Below, in pieces: positions 1 to 5,866 of a stretch of DNA of 6,066 nt (positions are counted from its first letter, which is position 1; every line of letters begins with the position of its first letter). The stretch lies in the NCBI GenBank assembly GCA_018713755.1, contig DVOG01000015.1:1-6066 (forward strand), written 5' to 3'. This DNA comes from Candidatus Spyradosoma merdigallinarum. GTDB taxonomy: Bacteria; Verrucomicrobiota; Verrucomicrobiia; Opitutales; UBA953. Under the pieces are notes generated by a model. The model was not told the DNA's origin. It did no database searches and was given only the letters and a program-made list of their open reading frames with translations. The translations under genes were made by a program, and so were the position numbers.

Positions 1-168
1 GTCGTCGTTCCCGCGGCTGTTCCCGCGCCGAAGAAAAGCGCTCCCGCGGCGGAGGCTCCGAAAAAGCCCGCCGCCGCGCCTGCGGCGAAAAAAGCGGCTC
101 CGGCGGAATCGGCGAAGAAGCCGGTCGCTCCCGCCGCGCCGAAAAAGACTTCGTCGCGAAGAAAATAA
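1..168 (+). CDS. C-terminal tail of an Ala/Pro/Lys-rich protein (5' truncated by window edge)
   Basis: Reading frame 1 is open from the first base to a TAA at 166-168 and gives 55 residues. The peptide is almost entirely Ala, Pro, Lys and Val, with repeated units such as VPA, APKK and AAPKK, and ends in a basic TSSRRK. Such low-complexity basic tails occur in histone H1-like and AlgP-like DNA-binding proteins and as C-terminal extensions of ribosomal or translation proteins in high-GC bacteria. The body of the protein lies outside the window, so its identity cannot be decided. A strong intrinsic terminator 20 bp after the stop supports this being the true 3' end of a transcription unit. Two GTTCCCGC octamers lie in the frame, each read as Val-Pro-Ala. 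Confidence 0.75.
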   Translation, partial: VVVPAAVPAPKKSAPAAEAPKKPAAAPAAKKAAPAESAKKPVAPAAPKKTSSRRK

Positions 169-188
169 TCGCCTCGGCAAAGCCTCTG

Positions 189-229
189 CGCGGCGCTCTC
201 GCCTTTTGACGGGAGCGCCGCGAATTTTT
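189..229 (+). terminator. Intrinsic terminator of the Ala/Pro/Lys-rich gene
   Basis: The arms CGCGGCGCTC (189-198) and GAGCGCCGCG (213-222) are perfectly complementary. The stem extends inward by three more pairs including one G-T, leaving a loop of about 8 nt. Two A residues and a T5 run (225-229) follow. This is a classic rho-independent structure 20 bp after the upstream stop codon. The T run also begins a second small inverted repeat, TTTGCGG (227-233) with CCGCAAA (239-245). Confidence 0.8.
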
Positions 230-252
230 GCGGCGCCGCCGCAAACTCCGCC

Positions 253-281
253 AAAATCGCCTTGTCGGCGTTTTTTTTTTT
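253..281 (+). terminator. Possible second, tandem terminator hairpin with T11 tract
   Basis: A short stem CGCC (258-261) / GGCG (267-270) with loop TTGTC is extended, after one T-T mismatch, by AAAA (253-256) pairing with the start of the T11 run (271-281). The stem is weak but the U-tract would be very long. It could back up the terminator at 189-229 and insulate the operon that follows. Alternatively the T11 is simply an A/T tract upstream of the operon promoter. Confidence 0.4.
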
Positions 282-283
282 GC

Positions 284-315
284 TTGCTTTTTCGTTTCGG
301 GGGGGGGGGTATCCT
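284..315 (+). promoter_or_regulatory. Candidate operon promoter with a G11 tract in the spacer
   Basis: A TATCCT hexamer (310-315, four of six matches to TATAAT) lies directly after a run of 11 G (299-309). A weak TTGCTT (284-289) could serve as the -35 element with a 20-nt spacer, longer than the preferred 17 nt. Loss of two or three G would bring the spacing into the normal range. Transcription from this -10 would start around 321-323, only a few nucleotides before the ATG at 326, giving a nearly leaderless mRNA. That agrees with the absence of any Shine-Dalgarno sequence there. Promoter assignment by eye is weak evidence. Confidence 0.3.
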
Positions 316-325
316 TTCTCGCTCT

Positions 326-1483
326 ATGAAATTTCAAAAACATCTCATCAACATTTCACTCCTCTCATTTTCGGCGCTGGCGTTGCTTGTTCCCGCTTTC
401 GCGCTTGAAGACGTTCCCGTCGCGGAAAGCGCGGCGGGCTCCGCAGAGCAGGGACTTGACGTTCCGGAGCTTTATTATTTCTGGCTGCGCGGAATTGAAT
501 TGCCGTCCGCGCTGTTGGAAAAATATGCAACGGCATGGAAGCTCAATGCGAGCATTTACGTGGAGGTGTCTCAGAACGGCAAGCTTGTCTGGAGAAGCCC
601 CTTCAAAGATGTCGCCATGAAAGAAAGTGTTTTTCTGTTTGATTCAAATGACGAGAAGAACGCATTCGCGTTGTTCCTGAGAAAAGGAGACTCCATAGAC
701 GCGAAACTTTTCGCGGTGCAAAAGGAGCGGGGAGCGACAGCCGCCGCAGGAGGGGTCGGCGGCGCGGTAACCGGCGCGGCGATAGGCGGCCTCGCTTGCG
801 GGCTTTTGACCGGAGGGTTCGGCGCTCCCGCCGGCGCGGCTATTGGCGCGGCGATAGGCGGCGGAGTCGGCGCAGGCGCGGGCGCGCTGATCCCGGTTGT
901 GAAAGGGAGTGTTGAAATTTCGAATTTCCGCTACGAGTCCCCGGATGAATTCTTTTCCCGAAAAGAGGAAGCGCCGAGGATTCATGAGGGCAATGTTTTG
1001 GGCGCTTCGACTCAGGAAACGGCGCTGACTTTTTCGGGAGGATCCGGGATGCAGTCCGCCAAGGCTTCCGGAGAGCTGAAGATGCAGAGGACGTATGTCG
1101 TCCAACTGCGGTCGATTTTCCTTTCAAGTGAAAATCCCAAGCTTAAAGACGATGCCGACCCCAATGCCCAGTATTACGCCATTCTCAGAAACGGAGATAA
1201 AAGCGAGAAAATCATGCTCGGACGCCTCCCGGTCGACAAACCCTGGGCATTGCCGGAAAACCTCTTTGTGCTCAGGAATCAATGCGGAACGACGGAGCTT
1301 GAAGTTAGACGTGAACAGTTGGGGCCGGATCCGGTGATTTTCTCCGCAAAACAGTACGGCGGCGACGGGACGTCTTGGCTTTTTATGGGGAAAGTCTCCG
1401 GAGAAGACGGGACTCGCGCTCCGTCGTGGATTGACTGCGTCACGTTTGAGCCTGTTGAACACTCTGCTCAAATCCTGAAATGA
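326..1483 (+). CDS. Exported glycine-zipper protein with two similar beta-rich (C2-like) halves
   Basis: This is a 385-residue protein of unrecognised family. Residues 1-26 form a Sec signal peptide with a basic start, a hydrophobic core at about 9-23 and a likely AFA cleavage site, so I expect an envelope or secreted location. Residues about 49-132 are beta-rich. Residues about 137-192 are Gly/Ala-rich with GxxxG spacing (GGVGGAVTGAAIGG, GAAIGAAIGGGVGAGAGA) and resemble a glycine-zipper membrane hairpin. Residues about 255-343 form a second beta-rich part that seems to repeat the first: LRGIELPS matches LRSIFLSS, and FLRKGDSIDAKLFAVQ matches VRREQLGPDPVIFSAKQ. This arrangement recalls C2-like modules, but the assignment is inference. 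The ATG at 326 is chosen because it starts the signal peptide; a TTG at 206 in the same frame would translate through a terminator and both homopolymer tracts. It is the first gene of the operon, and its TGA overlaps the next ATG (ATGA). Confidence 0.85.
   Translation: MKFQKHLINISLLSFSALALLVPAFALEDVPVAESAAGSAEQGLDVPELYYFWLRGIELPSALLEKYATAWKLNASIYVEVSQNGKLVWRSPFKDVAMKESVFLFDSNDEKNAFALFLRKGDSIDAKLFAVQKERGATAAAGGVGGAVTGAAIGGLACGLLTGGFGAPAGAAIGAAIGGGVGAGAGALIPVVKGSVEISNFRYESPDEFFSRKEEAPRIHEGNVLGASTQETALTFSGGSGMQSAKASGELKMQRTYVVQLRSIFLSSENPKLKDDADPNAQYYAILRNGDKSEKIMLGRLPVDKPWALPENLFVLRNQCGTTELEVRREQLGPDPVIFSAKQYGGDGTSWLFMGKVSGEDGTRAPSWIDCVTFEPVEHSAQILK
773..862 (+). repeat. In-frame direct repeat in the glycine-zipper segment
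   Basis: The 18-mer GGCGCGGCGATAGGCGGC occurs at 773-790 and again at 845-862. The offset of 72 nt is exactly 24 codons, and both copies encode GAAIGG. The frame-preserving spacing suggests that the two membrane-hairpin halves arose by a short tandem duplication, or that the repeat can expand and contract by whole codons. Confidence 0.75.
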
Positions 1484-2079
1484 AGCATCTTTTATTTGCG
1501 GCATTGCTCGCAGCGCTTTCTTTCGTTCGTGTTTTCGCGGCGGACGCCGGCGTCTTGAAGGAAATCGTCGACGATGTCTTGGCGGAAGAAGCGCCGAACC
1601 TGAAGAATTCCCGCCCGGACGGGAAGCTGACGGCGCAAATCGCGCGACTTTCGGAATTCGCGGACGAACTTGAGCTGGAGGAACCCGCTTCTGCGGATGA
1701 GGCGTTGGAACAAGAGGAACTCTTCCGGAAAACGCTTCTGACGATGTCCGCACTGGAAGAACGGCGCGTTTACCGCTACTTGCTTTGGGCGGAAAACCAG
1801 CTGAGAATATGCACGAGGAAGAACTTCCCGGACTGTTCCCAGCAAGAGCTTTTCTCCTTGTACAAGACTTTGTCCGAGATCAATCTCAACGAAGTCAAGG
1901 AACCGATTTTGGCTCGGGAAATCACATCGGCGCTGGCGGGCATTTACGATTGTCTCGATTCGGCAAACAAGCCGGAAGCGCGGATATTTTCCGTGAGAAA
2001 GAACGCGGATTTTTATTCGAGAGAAAAGGCGAAAAATGAGAATCATTTCAGCCCCCGGAAAACGCCGTCGGATTTTTGA
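1480..2079 (+). CDS. Small exported acidic helical protein, unknown function
   Basis: This is a 199-residue protein that I do not recognise. A signal peptide covers residues 1-20 (MKHLLFAALLAALSFVRVFA, cleavage before ADAG). The mature part looks mainly helical, without glycine-rich or membrane segments, and its first 70 residues are strongly acidic (for example ELELEEPASADEALEQEE). Three cysteines (111, 119, 158) could form a disulfide in the periplasm. Its ATG overlaps the TGA of the preceding gene and has no Shine-Dalgarno sequence, so translation is probably coupled to that gene. Its last 44 nt overlap the next gene in another frame. By position it could be a partner, chaperone or inhibitor of the basic nuclease-domain protein encoded next, but nothing in the sequence proves this. 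Confidence 0.75.
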   Translation: MKHLLFAALLAALSFVRVFAADAGVLKEIVDDVLAEEAPNLKNSRPDGKLTAQIARLSEFADELELEEPASADEALEQEELFRKTLLTMSALEERRVYRYLLWAENQLRICTRKNFPDCSQQELFSLYKTLSEINLNEVKEPILAREITSALAGIYDCLDSANKPEARIFSVRKNADFYSREKAKNENHFSPRKTPSDF

Positions 2080-3082
2080 TTCGCGTTTCGGACGCGCGCT
2101 GTGCCTTCTGTTGGGGCTTTTCTTTTTTCTCGGAGAAGAGCTTCGAGCCGATGTTCCCGCCGAAGCGCGCGGCATCAAGGCGGATGATCTTCTGACGCCG
2201 CCCTTGACGTTCCCGTTTCGCAGATGGGATTTCTTAGGAGGGAAATCCGTAAAGAAGTTGGCGGGGTGGGCGAAAGACCCAGGGTATGATGCATTTGGGT
2301 TCCCGAAATTCAAATCCATATGGGAACGGCCTCTCGGGCTTTTCGACAAAAAGCTTGCAACAGCCTCCAAGTACGGGCCGCGCCTGAACAAGGAGTTCGC
2401 GCAAGACGTCTTGAAAAACCCGAAACGTTGGGGGAAAATCCTGAGCGAGGATACGATTCGGCGCTACCGCATGGGCGATTACTCAAAGAACCCTGTGACT
2501 AAATGGGGAGAGCTGCTGGAATGGCACCACGACCGCGCCGGATATCGACTGGTTTTGGAATCAGAACACGAGGCGGCGCGTCATATCGGGGGAAATAAGC
2601 TATACGGCGTGAAAGCGGAGAAGGTGCTTAAAAACAATAAGCTCGCCAGCGGCATTCTTGCGAAGAGGTGGGGCAGCTTTGTTCTGTTCGACATCAGTGT
2701 ATCGTCTGCCCGTCTGTTCTTTCTCGAACATGAACGCCGCTTGACTCCTTACGCGGCAGAGGCGGGAATAAGCGTTTTTTCCGGAGGGGTTGCCGCAGCG
2801 ACGGAATTCGCCTTGTGGAAATCCCCGCTTTTGACGTTCGGGACGGCTCCGCTTTACGTCGGCGGAGTTCCCATCTCTCTCGGCGGTCCCGCCGCGTGGG
2901 TTTCCCTCGGCGTTTATATGGCTGCAAACATCGCGCTGTCCAGTCTGTGGGACGAATATCAACGGCGGGAGGCGGCGCGTGTCGAACGGCTCTGTCGGGA
3001 CGCGGAGTTCGAGGTGCGCCGCGGGCTGTCGGAGGAGGCTGTCCGCGGGAACACGGAGCGCCTCCGAAGCGTCTTCGACTGA
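2036..3082 (+). CDS. Exported/membrane-associated WHH-type HNH (Endonuclease VII superfamily) nuclease
   Basis: This is a 348-residue protein. Residues 1-38 look like a signal peptide with a long basic n-region (KRRR at 9-12) and a hydrophobic core ALCLLLGLFFFLG (21-33). Residues about 115-190 hold the nuclease motif: W163-H164-H165-D166, then G169, L172-V173, H178, and R182-H183-I184-G185-G186. This spacing (WHH...G..LV....H...RHxGG) is that of the WHH family of HNH/Endo VII nucleases, known mainly as toxin domains of bacterial polymorphic toxins; the histidines would be the metal-binding and catalytic residues. The rest (about 213-305) is rich in hydrophobic and glycine residues and may contain two or three membrane segments, followed by a charged helical tail (306-348). 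AAAAGG at 2024-2029, 6 nt before the ATG, is a fair ribosome binding site inside the upstream gene. No immunity gene lies between the stop and the aminotransferase. The nuclease call is good; targets and location are inferred. Confidence 0.8.
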   Translation: MRIISAPGKRRRIFDSRFGRALCLLLGLFFFLGEELRADVPAEARGIKADDLLTPPLTFPFRRWDFLGGKSVKKLAGWAKDPGYDAFGFPKFKSIWERPLGLFDKKLATASKYGPRLNKEFAQDVLKNPKRWGKILSEDTIRRYRMGDYSKNPVTKWGELLEWHHDRAGYRLVLESEHEAARHIGGNKLYGVKAEKVLKNNKLASGILAKRWGSFVLFDISVSSARLFFLEHERRLTPYAAEAGISVFSGGVAAATEFALWKSPLLTFGTAPLYVGGVPISLGGPAAWVSLGVYMAANIALSSLWDEYQRREAARVERLCRDAEFEVRRGLSEEAVRGNTERLRSVFD

Positions 3083-3086
3083 CGCG

Positions 3087-3104
3087 GCGCGGTCCCGCGC
3101 TTTT
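3087..3104 (+). terminator. Weak terminator-like hairpin after the nuclease gene
   Basis: GCGCG (3087-3091) pairs with CGCGC (3096-3100) around a GTCC loop, followed by TTTT (3101-3104). It lies 4 nt after the stop of the nuclease gene, the right place for the operon end. The stem and T run are both short, so read-through into the aminotransferase is possible. Confidence 0.4.
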
Positions 3105-3158
3105 CGCTTTACGGCGGGAACGCGGAAGAGTAGCTTTTCCCCCCGCATTATCACGAAA

Positions 3159-4355
3159 ATGAGCAACGACAGTTCCTTCCTTTCCACGTGGGCGCGCAGC
3201 ATCGCGCCGTCGCCGACGCTGGCGGTCGACGCCAAGGCGAAAGCGCTCAAAGCAGCCGGCAAAGACGTCTGCGGTTTCGGCGCGGGCGAGCCGGATTTCG
3301 ACACGCCGAAATTCATCAAGGACGCCTGCGCGAAGGCGCTCGCCGAAGGGAAAACGAAATACGTGCCGACGCCTGGCATTCTCCCGCTGCGCAAGGCGAT
3401 TGCGGCGGACTACGTTTCGCGCGGTTTCCGCAACCTGACGGAGGCGAACATCGTGCTCAGCCCCGGCGGGAAAATGTCCTGCTACCTCAGCATCGTCGCG
3501 ACGATCAGCCCGGGCGACGAGGCGATCATTCCCGCGCCGTATTGGGTGAGCTATCCGGAAATGGTCAAGCTTGCGGGCGGCGTTCCCAAGTTCATTTCCG
3601 CGGAAGACACCGCCGGCTTCAAGGTCACGCCCGAGCAGCTTCGCGCGGCGATTACGCCGAAGACGCGCCTGTTCATCCTGACTTCGCCGTCCAACCCCAC
3701 GGGAACGGTCTACACGCGCGAGGAAACGGAGGCGCTCGTCGCCGTCGCCGTCGAACACGGCATTTACGTTCTTTCCGACGAAATCTACGCGCATCTCACT
3801 TACGACGGCGTCGTCGCGAGCCATCCGGCGACGTTTTCGGACCGCGCGGCGGAGCTCGTCATCACGGCGTCGGGTTTCGCGAAAACTTACGCGATGACCG
3901 GCTGGCGTCTCGGCACGATCGCGGCGCCGCTCCCGATCGCGAAGGCGGTTTCCAGCCTGCAGAGCCAAATGTCGTCGAACTGCACGAGCTTCGCGCAGTT
4001 CGGCGCGCTCGCGGTTTTCGAGCAGCCGGAGAAAGCCGCGGAATCCGTCGCGGAAATGCGCGCGACGTTCGACCGCCGCCGCAAGATGTTCCTCGACGGG
4101 CTCAACGCGATTCCCGGCATTTCCTGCTACCGTTCGCAGGGCGCGTTTTATCTGTTCCCGAACATCAAGTCTTTCGGGCTGAGCTCCTCGGATTTCGCGG
4201 CGAAGCTGCTTGAGGAAGAGCTCGTCGCGGTCGTTCCCGGAATCGCTTTCGGCGCGGAAGGCTACATGCGCCTGAGCTACGCCGTTTCCGACGAGACCAT
4301 CAGGAAGGGCATCGACCGCATCGCGCGTTTCTGCAAAAAGCTGCGCGGCGCCTGA
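3159..4355 (+). CDS. Class Ib PLP-dependent aminotransferase (aspartate-type)
   Basis: This 398-residue protein has the length and motifs of fold-type I, class Ib aspartate aminotransferases, cytoplasmic PLP enzymes moving amino groups between aspartate and 2-oxoglutarate; some members also transaminate prephenate. GAGEPDF (41-47) is the N-terminal substrate motif and W129 stacks on the cofactor. N179 lies in SPSNPTG, with D207 and Y210 in SDEIY. K242 in SGFAKTYAMTGWRLG is the Schiff-base lysine, R250 binds the phosphate, and R371 in MRLSYA binds the substrate carboxylate. K105 in GGKMS matches the lysine that recognises the side-chain carboxylate in Thermus-type enzymes, favouring Asp/Glu. 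The ATG at 3159 is chosen because homology begins just after it; the frame stays open upstream but overlaps the preceding gene. No Shine-Dalgarno sequence is visible. TTTACG (3108-3113) and TAGCTT (3131-3136), 17 nt apart, form a weak possible promoter. Codons are strongly GC-ending. Confidence 0.95.
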   Translation: MSNDSSFLSTWARSIAPSPTLAVDAKAKALKAAGKDVCGFGAGEPDFDTPKFIKDACAKALAEGKTKYVPTPGILPLRKAIAADYVSRGFRNLTEANIVLSPGGKMSCYLSIVATISPGDEAIIPAPYWVSYPEMVKLAGGVPKFISAEDTAGFKVTPEQLRAAITPKTRLFILTSPSNPTGTVYTREETEALVAVAVEHGIYVLSDEIYAHLTYDGVVASHPATFSDRAAELVITASGFAKTYAMTGWRLGTIAAPLPIAKAVSSLQSQMSSNCTSFAQFGALAVFEQPEKAAESVAEMRATFDRRRKMFLDGLNAIPGISCYRSQGAFYLFPNIKSFGLSSSDFAAKLLEEELVAVVPGIAFGAEGYMRLSYAVSDETIRKGIDRIARFCKKLRGA

Positions 4356-4369
4356 GCCGCTTCCCGAGC

Positions 4370-4393
4370 GTTCCCGCCCGCCGCCGCGGGAAC
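4370..4393. repeat. Inverted repeat of the GTTCCCGC octamer
   Basis: GTTCCCGC (4370-4377) and GCGGGAAC (4386-4393) form a perfect 8-bp stem with an 8-nt loop, 14 bp after the aminotransferase stop. No T tract follows, so it is not a complete intrinsic terminator by itself. It resembles a short REP-like palindrome built from the window's over-represented octamer. Confidence 0.7.
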
Positions 4394-4417
4394 ATCGTTG
4401 GAGAAGAAAGAAAAAGG

Positions 4418-4459
4418 AAAGCGTTCCCGCGCGCGCGACGGGGACGCTTTTCTTTTTTT
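4418..4459 (+). terminator. Bidirectional intrinsic terminator between convergent genes
   Basis: AAAGCGTTCCCG (4418-4429) pairs with CGGGGACGCTTT (4439-4450), a 12-bp stem with one G-T pair and a 9-nt loop. A T-rich tract to 4459 follows on the plus strand. On the minus strand the same stem is followed by the complement of the purine tract at 4401-4420, which is T/C-rich. It therefore fits termination both of the aminotransferase and of the converging permease gene. The left arm contains a GTTCCCGC octamer. Confidence 0.8.
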
Positions 4460-4515
4460 CTCTTTCCGCGTTTTCGCTTTTTTTTTCGTTCCCGCGGAAG
4501 GCGTTCCCGCCGGCG

Positions 4516-5637
4516 TCAATTGACTTTGCGGCAGAGATAAATCGCGTAGGCGAGCATCAGCACGTTCGGCGCCCACGCCGCGACGACCGGCGGAAGCCAC
4601 ATCCCCGCACCGAGCATGTTGAAAATGTTCGTCAGCAGGTAATACGCGGCGAAGAGCCCGATGGATTTCGACACGCCGACCATCGGGTTCACGCGCACGC
4701 CGGAAACGGCGAACGGGATCGCGATCCCGACGACGATCAGGCAGCAGAACGGGCTGGCGAGAATCGAGTTGTAATACACTTCGTATTCGGCGATGCGCGG
4801 GTTGCTCGCCGCGTCGGTTTCGCGGAGAATGCGGCGGATTTCCGGAATCGAAAGGTCGCTCGCCTTGCGGCCCACAAGCGTCATCAGCGAGGGGTTTTCC
4901 GGGTAGTCCGAAATTTTCTTCTCGTCGAACGCCGGCTGGCGCACGAGCTGCCCGTCGGCGTATTCGAGCGTCTTCCCGTCGCGCAGCGTCCACGTGCCCG
5001 TGCTTTCGTCGTAATGCCCGGACTGGGCGACGACGGCGCTTTCGATGCGCCCGAGCGCGTCGCAGGCGTAGATGTTCACGCCGTAGGCCGTTCCCGTGTA
5101 CGTGTTGTAGTTGGTGATGTACCACAGGCGGCGATCCGCGGCGTTGCTGAAGAAAAGCGTTTCGCCGCGCATGTTCGAGCGGTCGAAATTGCCTGCGCGT
5201 TCCCGAAACTCGAGTTCGCCTTCGGAGAGAATCGTCGCGGCGCGCTCCGTCGCGTAAGGCACGATCGACGCGTTCAGCAGCAGCATGACGAAGGACAGCG
5301 CCGTTCCCGCCGCCCAAAGCGAGCGCGTGATGCGGAAAATCCCCAGCCCCGCCGCGCGCAGCGCCGTCAGTTCCTGGTTTTTGTGCAGATGCCCGAGCGT
5401 GAAGAGCAGCGAGACCAGCAGCGACACGGGAATCACGATCGGCAGAAAGCCCAGCGAAATCATCGCGAAGAATTCGACGGACGTTCCCGTCGAAACGCCC
5501 CAGTCCAGCAGGTCCTGAAGATTGTTGTAGACGGCGGAAATGAGCAGCATCCCGATCATCGCGATGAGCGTCATCGCGAAAATTTTCAGCCATTCCCGCA
5601 GGATATGTCGGTCGATCAGCGGCATCGTAATGCCCAT
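4516..5637 (-). CDS. lptG: LptG-like permease of LPS export (YjgP/YjgQ family)
   Basis: This is a 373-residue inner-membrane protein with the YjgP/YjgQ layout. Three N-terminal membrane segments (about 18-38, 58-82, 102-124) are followed by a large periplasmic domain (about 125-285, the beta-jellyroll) and three C-terminal segments (about 291-311, 321-342, 350-368). The start MPLIDRHILREWLK and the segment LGHLHKNQELTALRAAG, the coupling region contacting the ATPase, are typical. With LptF and the ATPase LptB this family lifts lipopolysaccharide from the inner membrane into the Lpt bridge. LptG is preferred over LptF because of the IDRxI start and the WLPPVVAAWAPN end, but the two are paralogues and a swap is possible. 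Neither lptF nor lptB is in the window. Two starts are possible: ATG at 5637 or, four codons later, ATG at 5625; neither has a clear Shine-Dalgarno sequence. It converges on the aminotransferase gene and diverges from the secreted-protein gene. Confidence 0.88.
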   Translation of the reverse strand: MGITMPLIDRHILREWLKIFAMTLIAMIGMLLISAVYNNLQDLLDWGVSTGTSVEFFAMISLGFLPIVIPVSLLVSLLFTLGHLHKNQELTALRAAGLGIFRITRSLWAAGTALSFVMLLLNASIVPYATERAATILSEGELEFRERAGNFDRSNMRGETLFFSNAADRRLWYITNYNTYTGTAYGVNIYACDALGRIESAVVAQSGHYDESTGTWTLRDGKTLEYADGQLVRQPAFDEKKISDYPENPSLMTLVGRKASDLSIPEIRRILRETDAASNPRIAEYEVYYNSILASPFCCLIVVGIAIPFAVSGVRVNPMVGVSKSIGLFAAYYLLTNIFNMLGAGMWLPPVVAAWAPNVLMLAYAIYLCRKVN

Positions 5638-5684
5638 AACAGATAACGGATTGCGCGGGTTTTAGAAAGACGAAAAAAGGAGCG

Positions 5685-5703
5685 TTCCCGCGGCGGGCGG
5701 GAA
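5685..5703. repeat. Inverted repeat containing the GTTCCCGC octamer
   Basis: TTCCCGC (5685-5691) and GCGGGAA (5697-5703) form a 7-bp stem with a 5-nt loop. It lies about 50 bp upstream of the permease start on the minus strand and in the spacer of the divergent pair, where it may affect the permease 5' leader or simply be another copy of the octamer palindrome. Confidence 0.6.
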
Positions 5704-5742
5704 GGAAATCGCCGCGGCGGCTCAAAAAGGAATGGCCGAAAA

Positions 5743-5768
5743 AGCGCTTGCGGGAGCGCTCTTTTTTT
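5743..5768. terminator. Terminator-like hairpin in the divergent spacer
   Basis: AGCGCT (5743-5748) and AGCGCT (5755-5760) are self-complementary arms around TGCGGG. C plus T7 (5761-5768) follows on the plus strand, and A-rich sequence before the left arm makes it plausible on the minus strand as well. No gene ends here, so it is unexplained. It could attenuate a transcript running toward the secreted-protein gene, stop antisense transcription, or end a small RNA. Confidence 0.5.
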
Positions 5769-5802
5769 CAGAATCGCGGACGCGGAAATCGAAGCAGGGT
5801 CA

Positions 5803-5819
5803 TGCGGGACGTTCCCGCA
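5803..5819. promoter_or_regulatory. Short dyad (possible operator) upstream of the secreted-protein gene
   Basis: TGCGGGA (5803-5809) and TCCCGCA (5813-5819) are perfect 7-bp inverted arms separated by 3 nt, 47 bp before the ATG at 5867. The size and place fit an operator for a dimeric regulator, but the right arm overlaps the window's repeated GTTCCCGC octamer, so it may belong to that repeat instead. Confidence 0.35.
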
Positions 5820-5866
5820 GGTTTCGTTTCCGTTTCAGTCTAACAAAAAATCATCTGCAGATTACG

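Noticed and set aside
206..325. N-terminal extension of the first operon gene from a TTG at 206
   Set aside because: It would translate part of the terminator stem and both homopolymer tracts and would place 40 odd residues before a good signal peptide; no ribosome binding site precedes it.
2979..3158. N-terminal extension of the aminotransferase into the nuclease gene
   Set aside because: The 60 extra residues are Ser/Arg-rich out-of-frame translation of the nuclease gene and have no place in the family; the ATG at 3159 gives the normal length.
2694..3968. Long minus-strand open frame, and similar long antisense frames elsewhere
   Set aside because: The peptides are Arg/Ala-rich with no recognisable domain, as expected opposite GC-ending codons; the plus-strand genes carry clear motifs.
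4361..4515. CRISPR-like array from the repeated GTTCCCGC
   Set aside because: The units are only 8 bp, irregularly spaced and in both orientations; there are no uniform spacers and no cas genes.
5732..5866. Upstream in-frame ATG of the secreted-protein gene
   Set aside because: AAGGA is directly adjacent to this ATG, too close to act well. The extension is basic, covers a hairpin with a T7 tail and would bury the signal peptide.
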